The translations under genes and the position numbers were made by a program. From the NCBI GenBank assembly GCA_016790075.1, contig JAEUPP010000033.1:1-64000 (forward strand): a stretch of 64,000 nucleotides of DNA, written 5' to 3'. Positions 55,246-64,000 of the stretch are shown here, piece after piece (the stretch's first letter is position 1; each line of letters starts with the position of its first letter). Under the pieces are notes generated by a model. That model ran no database searches. It had not been told where the DNA came from and worked only from the letters and a program-made list of their open reading frames with translations. The DNA is from Rhodanobacteraceae bacterium (GTDB taxonomy: Bacteria > Pseudomonadota > Gammaproteobacteria > Xanthomonadales > Rhodanobacteraceae).

Positions 55246-56604
55246 ATGCGTATCGCCTGTTTTGTTGTCCTCAACTCCCTGCTCGCCTGCGCGGAGGCAG
55301 CAGATTATTACGTTGGGCCGGCACAAGCGCATACAACGCTTCAGTCCCTGCTCGATGCGGTAAATCTCGCACCCGGTGACGTAGTGCATGTCGAGGGCAA
55401 TCGGACCTACGGCGTTGGCAGCGGCGTCATCGTACGCTCGGACGACGGAGGAACGGTGACTGCGCCCGTCGTGATTCGCGGCGAACGCATGGCAGGCCAG
55501 CGTCCTGTACTCTCGGGTGGAATCAATACGATCAAATTCCAGTCGTCGGATCACATAGTGTTCGAGGGTTTCGAGGTGACTGGCGGAACGTCCCGCTGCA
55601 TCTTTCACGACGCCCATGACGTCACGATCCGCGACGTACTGGTGCGCGACTGCCCCAATCACGGCATCCACAGCGCCGATCTGGCTGGCTCGCTCACGGT
55701 CGAGTATTCGGAGCTTCATCACATCGGCGGTGCCGGCAACGATCAGAAGCACGCCATCTATGCACAGACGGGCGAACTGGAACATCCGGGTGCGGTGTTT
55801 CGCCTACGCCATTCCTACCTGCACGATGGCTTGAGCGGCAACCTGGTCAAGTCGCGTGCGCAGCGGACGGAACTTCACTACAACTGGATTGAAGGTGCCC
55901 ATATCCAGGAAGTGGAGATGCTGAGCCCCGATCCCGACTTCCAGGAAAATCCGGCCTGGTCCGACGCGACGGCACGCGAGGATGGCGAGATGGTCGGCAA
56001 TGTCGTGTTCCACCGCAGTGCTGCGTCGAGCTACTCGGTACGGCTCGGCGGCGATGGAACCGGCGCAGGCAGCGCCGGCTACTATCGACTCGTTGGCAAT
56101 ACGTTCATCGTCAACGGCGCCGGAACCGTGCTTCGTCTGTTTGCGCAGCTGCAGTCGGTTGATGCACACAACAATGTCTTCACACGGCTCGGTGGCGGCG
56201 GCCTCCAGGTGTTTCGCGACGTCGAGGCGGACTGGGTCGACGCAAACGGCATGCCCGGTGTTCGCCAGATGAGTGGCTCGGGGAATTTCGTCGATTCTGC
56301 AGCGAGCGCCGTTCCCGGCAGCTGGATTTCCACGTACAGCGCCCCAGCAGCGGGATTCGTCGACGCCGGTGCCAATGATTTCTCGCCTAACCCGTCAAGC
56401 CCGCTTCTGGATCACGGCACGACGGGGGCATCGCCCGCTGCTTTTCCATTCCCCGCGCCCCTGGGGCTCGCCGCATTCCAGCCCCGTCGCGGTGCCGTAT
56501 CGCCGGGTTTTGCGGAACCCCGTCCGACGGCAGGTCCGCCTGATATCGGAGCCTACGAACGGACAGGCGACGCAATCTTCGTGGACGGTTTCGACGGTCC
56601 TTGA
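55246..56604 (+). CDS. Secreted parallel beta-helix protein, polysaccharide-lyase-like
   Basis: 452 residues from the ATG at 55246 (CGGAG upstream, immediate signal peptide MRIACFVVLNSLLACAEA); a longer frame from 55090 adds non-signal residues. The mature protein starts ADYYVGPAQAHTTLQSLLDAV..GDVVHVEGN, the usual opening of PL6/PL9-like beta-helix enzymes. It continues with right-handed beta-helix rungs (HIVFEGFEV, DVTIRDVLVRDC, LTVEYSELHHIG). It ends in DAIFVDGFDGP. Catalytic residues cannot be assigned with confidence, so a carbohydrate-binding or lyase role is inferred from the fold and neighbours. Confidence 0.75.
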   Translation: MRIACFVVLNSLLACAEAADYYVGPAQAHTTLQSLLDAVNLAPGDVVHVEGNRTYGVGSGVIVRSDDGGTVTAPVVIRGERMAGQRPVLSGGINTIKFQSSDHIVFEGFEVTGGTSRCIFHDAHDVTIRDVLVRDCPNHGIHSADLAGSLTVEYSELHHIGGAGNDQKHAIYAQTGELEHPGAVFRLRHSYLHDGLSGNLVKSRAQRTELHYNWIEGAHIQEVEMLSPDPDFQENPAWSDATAREDGEMVGNVVFHRSAASSYSVRLGGDGTGAGSAGYYRLVGNTFIVNGAGTVLRLFAQLQSVDAHNNVFTRLGGGGLQVFRDVEADWVDANGMPGVRQMSGSGNFVDSAASAVPGSWISTYSAPAAGFVDAGANDFSPNPSSPLLDHGTTGASPAAFPFPAPLGLAAFQPRRGAVSPGFAEPRPTAGPPDIGAYERTGDAIFVDGFDGP

Positions 56605-56629
56605 CGTATAGCAGCGTCCTCGCTTTGGT

Positions 56630-59600
56630 ATGTTCCGGGTGCCGAGAGTTGTCACCCTTATCGGGAGGCTGTTCGAGCATAGTCCCGTGGCTCCTTCCTT
56701 TCGCCATAGCCTGCCGCGTATCGCCGCAAACCTGCGACGCGGTGTCGCCGTGTTTGCCGTCAGCGTGCTGTTCCAGCTAGCGGCTGCCCAGGTTCCGCAT
56801 CCTGGCCATCTGTTGTTCCAGGGTTATGGTGCCGCCCAGGGGCTGCCGGACGTCGGTATTTTCCAGGTCGTGCAGGATCGCACCGGCTTTATCTGGGCGA
56901 CGACGGAAGACGGCCTATACCGCTACGACAGTCACCGTTTCCAAGCATTCGGTTTGCGTGACGGACTGCCCTCAGTCGTGGTCACGGCCATTCACGAAGA
57001 TGCGAGTGGCACGCTTTGGGTCGGCACGCGTGCAGGTCTCGCGCGTTGGAACGGGCAGACGTTCCAGGCCCTTGCCAGTTCAGATGGTCGCGAACTCGAT
57101 GTTGCGGCCATCGTCGACAGTCCGGATACGCTGTGGGTGGCAGCTGCACAAGGCCTGTATCGGCGCCGAGCCGACGGGCCGCTGGAAGCGGTGGCCGGCT
57201 GGCCAGGTGGGCCTGCAACAGCCGCGCATTTCACGTCGGCACCGGCACGCCTCTGGGTAGCACGCTGGGATAGCGGCGCTCAATTGTGGACGCTCGAGAA
57301 GGAGTCCTGGCGGCAAGCCATCCTGCCGGCAAACCGCTTGCTCGAGCGTATCGGTGGAATCGTTGCTGACGGCGGCGGACGACTGTGGGTGCGACAGGCG
57401 TCGACACTGCTCGTCGGCACGCCTGGCGACCGGGCATTCGCCGACGCGCAGTTGCCGCCGTCGTTCCATTCCAGACTGAGAGCTGCCGGCAGTTACCTCG
57501 TCGCCGGCCGGCACGGGGACGTGTGGGTGCCTACCGATAGCGGTGTGCTGCACTATCGGGACGGCGTATGGGATTACGTCGACACTGCGTCGAGCCTGCG
57601 TGTGCCATGGGTACGCGCCGTGCTGGAAGATCGAGAGGGATCGCTCTGGATTGGTTCAGTCGGTCTGCACCGTCTGAGACGCGGCGGTTTGTTTCGCGCG
57701 TACACCACGGCTGAAGGGCTGAACGACAACGTAGTCTGGAGTGTGCTGCGCGATCACGACAACCGATTGTGGATCGGCGGGGCGGGGCTTGCCGAACTGA
57801 CTCCGGCCGGCGCTCGCACGGTAGCGGGAACTGAAAGTCACTATATCCGCACGATCGTCGAAGGCGCTGACGGCGTGCTCTATGCGGCGGGTGTCCCCGG
57901 AAACGTGGTGTTCACCTTTGACACACGGCGCCACACGTTGCAGAGAACCGAACTGGCATCGCTAGCATCACGCCGCATCATGCGTCTGTTGCGCGAGCCG
58001 GGCTTGCTCTGGGTGGCGACCGACGAATCCGGTCTGTTGCAGGCTCGCGAGGGAAAGACACTCGAGTTCGCGCGGACGGAGTTGCCTCAAGGGGATGTGC
58101 GCGAATCCATAGGCGACATTTCACGAGACGGCAGCGGCCGACTTTGGGTCGCCGGGCGGCATGGTCTCGTTGTGCGTGATGACAAACAGTGGAAGCGATT
58201 TACACGCCATGACGGTCTCCGTCGCGACTTCGTCGCCTACGCGAGGCCGATGCGCGACGGAACCCTGCTCGCCGGCTACTTTGATCCGCTAGGCATTGCA
58301 CAGGTGCGGTACCTAGGCGATCGGCTCGTGGTTGAGCGCCATATCGATCCTCCCGCAGCGGATGAAGGTCTGAACAGCCTGTTTCTGATTGCCGAAGACC
58401 CAACCGGGCGCTTGTGGACCGGCAGCGGACACGGCCTTGATGTGCGTGATGCGGCAGGCGCCTGGCAGCACTTCGGCATTGCGGACGGGCTGGTGGGTGA
58501 AGATGTCAACAACATGGCGTTTCTGGCTGAGACCGAGAATATCTGGATCGGAACTAGCGCAGGACTCGCACGCTTTGATGTGCAACGCTATCGGCAACTG
58601 CCGGCGCCGCTTGCGCCAACACCGACCATCACCGCGTTGCGTGTTGGCCAACGCCCGCTGCAGTCGGCTGACTCGCCGATTGAGACCTCGGCTGGTGACA
58701 GCCGCTTTTATGCCCGCTACGCGGCACTGGCCTACGCCGATGAAGATCAGCGGGAGTACCGCACGCGCCTAGTCGGATTCGACGCCGATTTTCAGATCGG
58801 CAATGAGCACGAGGCGAGGTATGTGGGGTTGGGGCCGGGACACTACCAGTTCGAAGTCGCTGCGCGCAGCCGTGGCGGCTCCTGGAGTGCTCCGCACATC
58901 GTGGATTTTTATATTCCTCCCTTGTGGTGGCAGTCCGTATGGACTCGAACCGCCGGCGTCGTGTGCCTCGTGGCCGTAGTGCTGCTGGGTCTGCGCTGGC
59001 GCATGTCCGTACTGCATCGGCGCAATCGCGCACTGGAGGAGTGTGTCGCTACGCGCACCGAGGAACTCAGTCGTAGCAACACCGCGCTGGCGGGTGAGGT
59101 CGAAATACGGCGCGCCGCTGAAACCGCTCTGGAGATAGCGAATGCGGAGGAGCGGCGGCGCACGGAGCGATTGACTGTCATTGCACGTATTGCGTCGCTG
59201 ATTTCGTCAAATCTGGACCGCGACACGCTGTTGCAGCGTTCGGCGGATGCTGTCCACGAAGTGCTCGACTATCCGAATGTCGATATACCCACGGTAGAAG
59301 CCGACTCGCCGGGCGTGCTCGTCGTACGGGCGCGCGGCGGCTGGCACAAGCGGGCCATAGCGGGTGTGGACCGGATACCCCTGGCGACAGGAATCATGGG
59401 AGCAGCGGTGCGCGAGCGGCGCGTTCAGTGGGTGAACGACACCTCCGCCGATCCGCGTTATGTGTGCCCACCCAACACGCCCGGTTCGAAAGCGGAGCTC
59501 GCCATTCCTATCGTGATGGGCGACAGCGTGTACGGTGTGTTGAACGTGGAGGCCAACCATCCTTTCGACGAACTCGATGTCGCGAGTCTTGGCATCGTGG

Positions 59601-60319
59601 CTGACTATCTGGCTGTCGCGGTCGAGAATACGCGTTTGTTCGAGCAGGCCCAGGACGCCGCCGTCAAGAAGGAGCGCAAGCGCGTCGCATACGACTTGCA
59701 CGACAACATTACCCAGATTCTTTCGTCGATCAGCATGCAGGCGCAGGCACTGGCTCATGGTGCCGGCAACGGGAGCGAGTTTGCCTGCCGAGTGGCACGT
59801 TTGGCCGAGCTCGCGCAGATTGCATCGGCCGAGATGCGCGCGATGCTGGATCAGCTGCGCCCGCCTCACGCGGCCATGTCCAGCGTGCCTGGAAACACGG
59901 TCGCGAGAGATCATTCGCGCGCGCCACCGCTACCACGCGCGCTGCACGAACTCGTGCAGCGCATGGTGCCAGAGTCAGTAATTGTGGAATTCGATTTTGC
60001 GGGCTACGTTCCGCAGCAGGCGCAACACGAGGAAGCGCTGCTGCGGGTGGTACAGGAAGCCGTTTCGAATGCTTTGCGCCATTCCGGAGCGGGTCGGCTG
60101 CGCGTCAAAGGCTATGTGTCGCATGACTACGTCTCGGTGAGCATCGTGGACGACGGCCGCGGGCTCGAACTGCAGACGCACGGCCATGGACTTGGTCAGG
60201 AAAGCATGCGCGCACGGATGGCGTCGGTTGGCGGCACCCTTGTCGTTGGAGCGGCGCAACCTCGCGGAACGATCGTGTCTGCGACCATGCCGCGAAGCGA
60301 CCGCCGAGCTGCGCATTAG
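56630..60319 (+). CDS. Giant propeller-sensor histidine kinase (NarX/HisKA_3 type)
   Basis: 1229 residues. After a hydrophobic N-terminus (about 35-55), periplasmic two-component propeller repeats run to about 650 (DRTGFIWATTEDGLYRYD, DASGTLWVGTRAGLARWNG, DHDNRLWIGGAGLAEL). A Y_Y_Y-type domain ends near 760. A membrane helix follows (about 768-790), then a short coiled coil and a GAF domain (about 865-1010). HisKA_3 has the phospho-acceptor His at 1024 (YDLHDNITQ), and HATPase_c has VVQEAVSNALRH, DDGRGLE and GHGLGQESM. The sensor layout is like the HTCS regulators that detect oligosaccharides, but without fused receiver and HTH domains. The partner is probably the regulator at 50389. Confidence 0.92.
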   Translation: MFRVPRVVTLIGRLFEHSPVAPSFRHSLPRIAANLRRGVAVFAVSVLFQLAAAQVPHPGHLLFQGYGAAQGLPDVGIFQVVQDRTGFIWATTEDGLYRYDSHRFQAFGLRDGLPSVVVTAIHEDASGTLWVGTRAGLARWNGQTFQALASSDGRELDVAAIVDSPDTLWVAAAQGLYRRRADGPLEAVAGWPGGPATAAHFTSAPARLWVARWDSGAQLWTLEKESWRQAILPANRLLERIGGIVADGGGRLWVRQASTLLVGTPGDRAFADAQLPPSFHSRLRAAGSYLVAGRHGDVWVPTDSGVLHYRDGVWDYVDTASSLRVPWVRAVLEDREGSLWIGSVGLHRLRRGGLFRAYTTAEGLNDNVVWSVLRDHDNRLWIGGAGLAELTPAGARTVAGTESHYIRTIVEGADGVLYAAGVPGNVVFTFDTRRHTLQRTELASLASRRIMRLLREPGLLWVATDESGLLQAREGKTLEFARTELPQGDVRESIGDISRDGSGRLWVAGRHGLVVRDDKQWKRFTRHDGLRRDFVAYARPMRDGTLLAGYFDPLGIAQVRYLGDRLVVERHIDPPAADEGLNSLFLIAEDPTGRLWTGSGHGLDVRDAAGAWQHFGIADGLVGEDVNNMAFLAETENIWIGTSAGLARFDVQRYRQLPAPLAPTPTITALRVGQRPLQSADSPIETSAGDSRFYARYAALAYADEDQREYRTRLVGFDADFQIGNEHEARYVGLGPGHYQFEVAARSRGGSWSAPHIVDFYIPPLWWQSVWTRTAGVVCLVAVVLLGLRWRMSVLHRRNRALEECVATRTEELSRSNTALAGEVEIRRAAETALEIANAEERRRTERLTVIARIASLISSNLDRDTLLQRSADAVHEVLDYPNVDIPTVEADSPGVLVVRARGGWHKRAIAGVDRIPLATGIMGAAVRERRVQWVNDTSADPRYVCPPNTPGSKAELAIPIVMGDSVYGVLNVEANHPFDELDVASLGIVADYLAVAVENTRLFEQAQDAAVKKERKRVAYDLHDNITQILSSISMQAQALAHGAGNGSEFACRVARLAELAQIASAEMRAMLDQLRPPHAAMSSVPGNTVARDHSRAPPLPRALHELVQRMVPESVIVEFDFAGYVPQQAQHEEALLRVVQEAVSNALRHSGAGRLRVKGYVSHDYVSVSIVDDGRGLELQTHGHGLGQESMRARMASVGGTLVVGAAQPRGTIVSATMPRSDRRAAH

Positions 60320-60407
60320 CGTTCGCACGTTCCCTAGCCGCCGCCGACCGCCTTTACGAATCCCGCTGCTCGTCCGGAATTCGCCGTCGACAGGGCACGC
60401 TCGGCGA

Positions 60408-60811
60408 TGATCCTGCCCCTGTTTCTCGGACACCCGGATAAGCGACTTATTCTCGCAATCCGAGGTGAAAGAGATGACCCAAAAAAGCGGAGACGAAGCG
60501 GGAGCGCAAGCAGTTCAGTACTGAGTTCAGACAGCAAGCGCTGCTGCGGGCGGTGAAGGACGGCGTGCCTGCGGTGGCACGGGATCTGGGCTTGGATCCG
60601 GCGCAGCTCTACGCATGGCGAGCCAAGGCGCAGCAGCAAGCTCAGGATGCGGAGGCGCAGCGGTTGATACAGTCCGAGCACGCCCGATTGAAGCGTGAGG
60701 TTGGGCTGGTCCATGTCCGAACGCATGACCGCGAAAGGTAACTGCTACGACAATGCGGCCATGGAGAGCTGGAACCACAGCCTCAAGGTTGAGGCGATCC
60801 ACGGCGAACGC
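60408..60811 (+). mobile_element. Truncated IS3-family element (left end, orfA joined to orfB tail)
   Basis: The left end begins TGATCCTGCCCC and continues through GGACACC, like IS3 inverted repeats. An orfA-type frame ([15 protein letters not shown]...[11 protein letters not shown], stop at 60741) follows a run of six A where one extra base breaks the frame from the ATG at 60474. At about 60713 the typical C-terminal DDE segment of orfB appears ([25 protein letters not shown]), so the catalytic middle is deleted. It cannot transpose. It ends abruptly at the IS5 fragment. Confidence 0.8.
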
Positions 60812-61095
60812 CGGATCGCTCACCCCGAACCAGTTCTGCATCAGATGGACCTTTAGTATCGCCCTCAGTGGATACGGCCGGCGACCATTCCCTGCCTTCG
60901 GATACACCGGCTCGATCAGGTTCAACAGATTCGTCCACGGAATGATCTGCTCCATCTCCGCCAGAAACGTCTCGCGGCGCGTCCGTTTGCGCTTGCTCGC
61001 GTACTCCGAATCACCGAAGCTCATCTGCGACATCGACCGGTTCCTGCTGGCCGGTTGACGCTATTTCAGCACAAAGGACTTGTTCAGAGGTTCCC
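60812..61095 (-). mobile_element. Truncated IS5-family element (transposase N-terminus only)
   Basis: On the minus strand from the ATG at 61033, [21 protein letters not shown]...[25 protein letters not shown] (about 75 residues) is the conserved N-terminus of IS5 transposases. After that the frame continues as antisense IS3 sequence, so the rest is lost. The outer end near 61081-61095 reads GGGAACCTCTGAACA on the minus strand, a plausible terminal repeat. The junction with the IS3 fragment lies within a few bases of 60811. Confidence 0.8.
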
Positions 61096-61335
61096 AAGAT
61101 CAGAGAGCAGAGATCCCACGAATAGGACTGCCAATATTTCTTTGTAGGCGGTTTTTCACATAGTTGTGATTGGTAGTTTTGTAGAGTCCGCTTAGGGGCG
61201 ACGAACCACTGTGGTTTCGGTGATGTAAGTGCTGCATTGAGATACGCGTGTTGGCGTTTGCCTGCGGCCACCTGCCTGTTTCCGCTTACCGCGTGCGTCG
61301 ATCGATTGGCGGTTGTGCACTGGTGGAGGACTGAC

Positions 61336-64000
61336 ATGCGAGAGCAGATTGCATTCAATGATTGTTTCCTCGATGGCGCATTCGAACTAGCCTCGCGTGT
61401 AATAGATCCCTTGGCCGGCACAGTGACTTGGCAAGGACAGACCGAACACTTGCGCCGCAAGCAGCTGGAAGTACTTGCGCTGTTGGCTAGTTCGCGGGGC
61501 GAATGCGTTTCGCGTCAGCAGTTTCTGAAGCTCGTCTGGTCGGACAATGCACTGGTAGGCGAGCGTGGCCTGAACGACACGATCTGTGCGTTGCGAAAAT
61601 CGCTGCACGATGAAGACGACGTGCAACCTTTGATCCGAACGATTCCCAGGCGAGGCTATCAACTTTCCTGCAACGTTCGGGTACTGCCGCGCTCGCGTTC
61701 GTCATCGCTGGCGCAGGGACAACCGATTCCCGGAAAACCCGGCTGGCAGCTGGCGAAACTACTCGGAGAATCGCCGGTCGCGGCCACCTGGCTGGCTGAG
61801 CAACCAGCACAGGGGCTGACCTGCGTAATACGCTTCTGCCGATCTGAAGAACACCTGCGTGGCGTGCAACGGGAAGTCACGTTGCTGCGCTACCTGCGTG
61901 AATCGCTGGCAGGTTGCCGGCGTATCGTTCGCATCATCGATTGGCGGCTGGCTGAGCCCCCCTATTACCTCGCCATGGACTTCGTTTCGGGCGGAAGCCT
62001 GGCGACGTGGGCGAAGACGGCGGATGTGCTGCAGCAACTGTCTATTGCGGATCGACTGAAACTGATCGGCGATCTGGCCGAGGCGTTGGCCGCTGTCCAT
62101 TCGGCCGGAGTCGTGCATCGAAACCTGGACGCCAGTAGTGTCCTCATCGAACTTTCCGAAACCCGGCCTCGAGCCAAACTGGGCGGCTTTGGCCGGGGTG
62201 AGTTGAACGATAGGCATCGGTTGAATCAGCTTGCGATCACGGCGGCCGGGATGGATACGGTTGCTCCAGAAGCGCTTTCCCATCAGCACTATCTCGCCCA
62301 GGAACTGCGCCTGGGAGGCCAGCCCACCTTCGAAACCGACATCTACGCACTCGGCGTTTTGATGCTGCAGATCGCCAGCGCAGACCTGGATCTTGACCCA
62401 ACCGCTGAACACGCCCCTCTGCACGCTAGTGAATTGTCTGAGCTGATCGGTGCCTGCCTGGCCGAAGCAGGTTCCCGCCCCAGCGCGAAGAACGTTTCGG
62501 CTCGAATCCGACCATTGTTGTCGGGAGATGACTTTGAACCCGGGCACGAGAACGAACCTGAACCCAGCGTAGAAGAGGTTGCCTCGCCGACTATTGTGAC
62601 GAACGCCGATCAGCCTGATTGCTCGGAGTTTACTAAGCGGTATCGCATTGCCCGCAAGCTCGGCGAGGGCGGCATGGGCACCGTCTACGTCGCCGAGCAA
62701 CGCGAGCCCGTGCGACGGCAAGTCGCCATCAAGATCGGTCGCGAAGGCCTGGACGATGCCCTGGTGCTGGCCACGTTCGAGCGTGAGCGACAGGCGCTCG
62801 CGTGCCTGAATCATGTGAATGTGCCGACTATCTTCGATGCCGGGTTCACGGCTAAGGGGCGGCCGTACATCGCCAGGGAGTACGTGAACGGACTCGACCT
62901 GCTGAGCCATTGCAATCAATCCAGATCGAGCATACGGGAACGAATCCAGTTGTTCTGCCAGCTCTGTGATGCCGTGACGCACGCCCATCAGCACGGGCTG
63001 ATTCATAGGGACATCAAGCCCGCGAACATTTTGATTCGCACGCAAGGAGGCGAACCACCCCAGGTAAAGGTCATCGACTTCGGGGTGGCGAAATCGTTTC
63101 AGCCCTCGCCCGAGGAACTGGAGATAGAACTCCAGTTGAGCGCAAGCGTGGGAACTCCGCTCTATTGCAGCCCGGAACAGCTGTTGGACCAGGGTGAGGC
63201 GGTCGACACCCGCTCTGACCTGTATTCCCTGGGTGTGGTGCTGTTCGAACTCCTGGCAGGCGTCACTCCCTATTCTCCGGAAGCCCTGACCTGCCTGCTG
63301 CGCCCGGAATCGCGCCCGGCAGCAAGCCTGCCTGCGCTACCGGGCATGGCCGAGTGCTTGAGCCGGATGAGCCCGCCTCAGCGGCGCGAACTCGCGCAAG
63401 CGCGCGCTACGAGCCCGGACATGCACCTGAATCAGGTGAGCGGCGATCTTGGCTGGATCGTCGAAAAGTGTCTGCGCAGGGATGCGGCACAGCGTTATTG
63501 CGCCGTCCTGGACTTGCGTCGGGATCTGGGGCATTGGCTTGATGCCCGACCTATTGAAGCCCGACCCGGAACTGCCCGCTATCGTCTCGGAAAATGGGTG
63601 CGGCGGCATCGGATGGCGGCCGGCCTGGCAGGCCTGATGCTTCTGACGCTGGTCTGTACCGTGATCGCCGCGGTGGTCGGATTCATTCGCGTGGGACTAC
63701 TGCTTGCGGAGACTCGGCAACGCCTCAACGAAGCAGAAGCCGCTGCTGACTTCCGTATTGGACAGATCCGCTCTCTGGACCCGACGTACCTGGCACTGGA
63801 TTTACGCGAAGAGCTGGTCAAGAAACTCAACGAGGCGTCTCCTGTTCCGCAAACCGCCGAAACGCTGGTTGGCGCTGACGCGCAAGCGATCGAGGTCCTG
63901 TTGAGCCGCGTCAACTTCGCCGAGCTCGTGATGTCGCAGCTGGAACGCAACTACCTGCAACCGACGATAGAGCGAGCCGCAACAGAACTGAAGAACCATC
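61336..64000 (+). CDS. Winged-helix / pseudokinase / Ser-Thr kinase membrane protein (3' end missing)
   Basis: 888 codons are open to the right edge; the start follows GGAGG. Residues about 10-115 form an OmpR/PhoB-type winged helix (RRKQLEVLALLASSRGECVSRQQFLKLVW, LNDTICALRKSL, IPRRGYQL). Residues about 130-400 are a kinase fold lacking key residues: no Gly-rich loop (GESPVAAT), Arg for the beta-3 Lys (CVIRF), HRN at 261-263 and GFG at 284-286. A canonical Ser/Thr kinase follows (436-720): GEGGMGTVY, the AIKI Lys, HRD at 557-559, DFG with D581, and SVGTPLYCSPEQ. A membrane helix lies at about 760-785, then an extracytoplasmic start. It resembles PknB-type kinases with an added DNA-binding module. 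Confidence 0.9.
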   Translation, partial: MREQIAFNDCFLDGAFELASRVIDPLAGTVTWQGQTEHLRRKQLEVLALLASSRGECVSRQQFLKLVWSDNALVGERGLNDTICALRKSLHDEDDVQPLIRTIPRRGYQLSCNVRVLPRSRSSSLAQGQPIPGKPGWQLAKLLGESPVAATWLAEQPAQGLTCVIRFCRSEEHLRGVQREVTLLRYLRESLAGCRRIVRIIDWRLAEPPYYLAMDFVSGGSLATWAKTADVLQQLSIADRLKLIGDLAEALAAVHSAGVVHRNLDASSVLIELSETRPRAKLGGFGRGELNDRHRLNQLAITAAGMDTVAPEALSHQHYLAQELRLGGQPTFETDIYALGVLMLQIASADLDLDPTAEHAPLHASELSELIGACLAEAGSRPSAKNVSARIRPLLSGDDFEPGHENEPEPSVEEVASPTIVTNADQPDCSEFTKRYRIARKLGEGGMGTVYVAEQREPVRRQVAIKIGREGLDDALVLATFERERQALACLNHVNVPTIFDAGFTAKGRPYIAREYVNGLDLLSHCNQSRSSIRERIQLFCQLCDAVTHAHQHGLIHRDIKPANILIRTQGGEPPQVKVIDFGVAKSFQPSPEELEIELQLSASVGTPLYCSPEQLLDQGEAVDTRSDLYSLGVVLFELLAGVTPYSPEALTCLLRPESRPAASLPALPGMAECLSRMSPPQRRELAQARATSPDMHLNQVSGDLGWIVEKCLRRDAAQRYCAVLDLRRDLGHWLDARPIEARPGTARYRLGKWVRRHRMAAGLAGLMLLTLVCTVIAAVVGFIRVGLLLAETRQRLNEAEAAADFRIGQIRSLDPTYLALDLREELVKKLNEASPVPQTAETLVGADAQAIEVLLSRVNFAELVMSQLERNYLQPTIERAATELKNH

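Noticed and set aside
60527-61033. 168-residue IS5-like protein as an intact gene
   Set aside because: Only the first 75 or so residues are transposase; the rest is antisense IS3 sequence beyond the junction.

Overview
The window looks like chromosomal DNA of a high-GC gammaproteobacterium, most likely a member of the Lysobacterales (Xanthomonadales). The evidence is codon use rich in G/C third positions, giant Sec-exported DUF11/Calx-beta surface proteins, secreted enzymes ending in an 'IFxDxF(D/E)' tail, and Rhs/SpvB-type proteins with signal peptides. This assignment is an inference from gene style; no 16S or ribosomal gene is present. No tRNA, rRNA or CRISPR array was seen.

Region 1 (1-6013). 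A truncated surface protein gene on the minus strand runs off the left edge. It is followed by a TonB-dependent siderophore receptor with a Fur-box-like site, and then, divergently, by a sigma-54 enhancer-binding protein (EBP) that has no N-terminal sensory domain.

Region 2 (6060-35540) is the main feature: one uninterrupted 21-gene plus-strand operon for an extracellular contractile injection system (eCIS, the Afp/PVC/MAC family of phage-tail-like particles). Gene order is DUF3467, AAA+ ATPase, two DUF4157 (eCIS core domain) cargo-like proteins, tail cap (Pvc16/DUF4255), one sheath, one tube, small assembly proteins, LysM hub protein, VgrG-like hub, gpV spike, PAAR tip, gp25-like baseplate, two baseplate-J-like proteins, and four large distal tail or fibre-like proteins, two of them with beta-propellers. 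Most junctions overlap or are only a few bases apart. A good sigma-54 -24/-12 sequence (6347-6362) lies 64 bases before the first gene, and palindromes lie 185-290 bases further upstream. The adjacent EBP is therefore the obvious candidate regulator. No separate tape-measure gene is recognisable.

Region 3 (35568-49323). A convergent giant DUF11 surface protein comes first. Then comes an intergenic region that holds a 3' remnant of a second copy of the last eCIS gene. Next is a 2348-residue secreted SpvB/TcdB-Rhs polymorphic toxin with a C-terminal GH-E (HNH/EndoVII) nuclease tip, followed by a SUFU-family immunity protein. The toxin tip, the immunity gene and the following 1.2 kb are visibly less GC-rich than their surroundings.

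Region 4 (50389-60319). A NarL-type response regulator and a very large propeller-containing sensor kinase flank secreted enzymes: a heparinase II/III-like lyase, a parallel beta-helix lyase-like protein, and a MopE/CHAP-like protein with a small secreted partner. This suggests a polymer-responsive regulatory unit.

Region 5 (60408-64000). A fused pair of IS remnants (IS3-family left end joined to an IS5-family end) is followed by a transmembrane protein kinase, truncated by the window edge. It has an unusual layout: OmpR-type winged helix, degenerate kinase domain, canonical Ser/Thr kinase, membrane segment.
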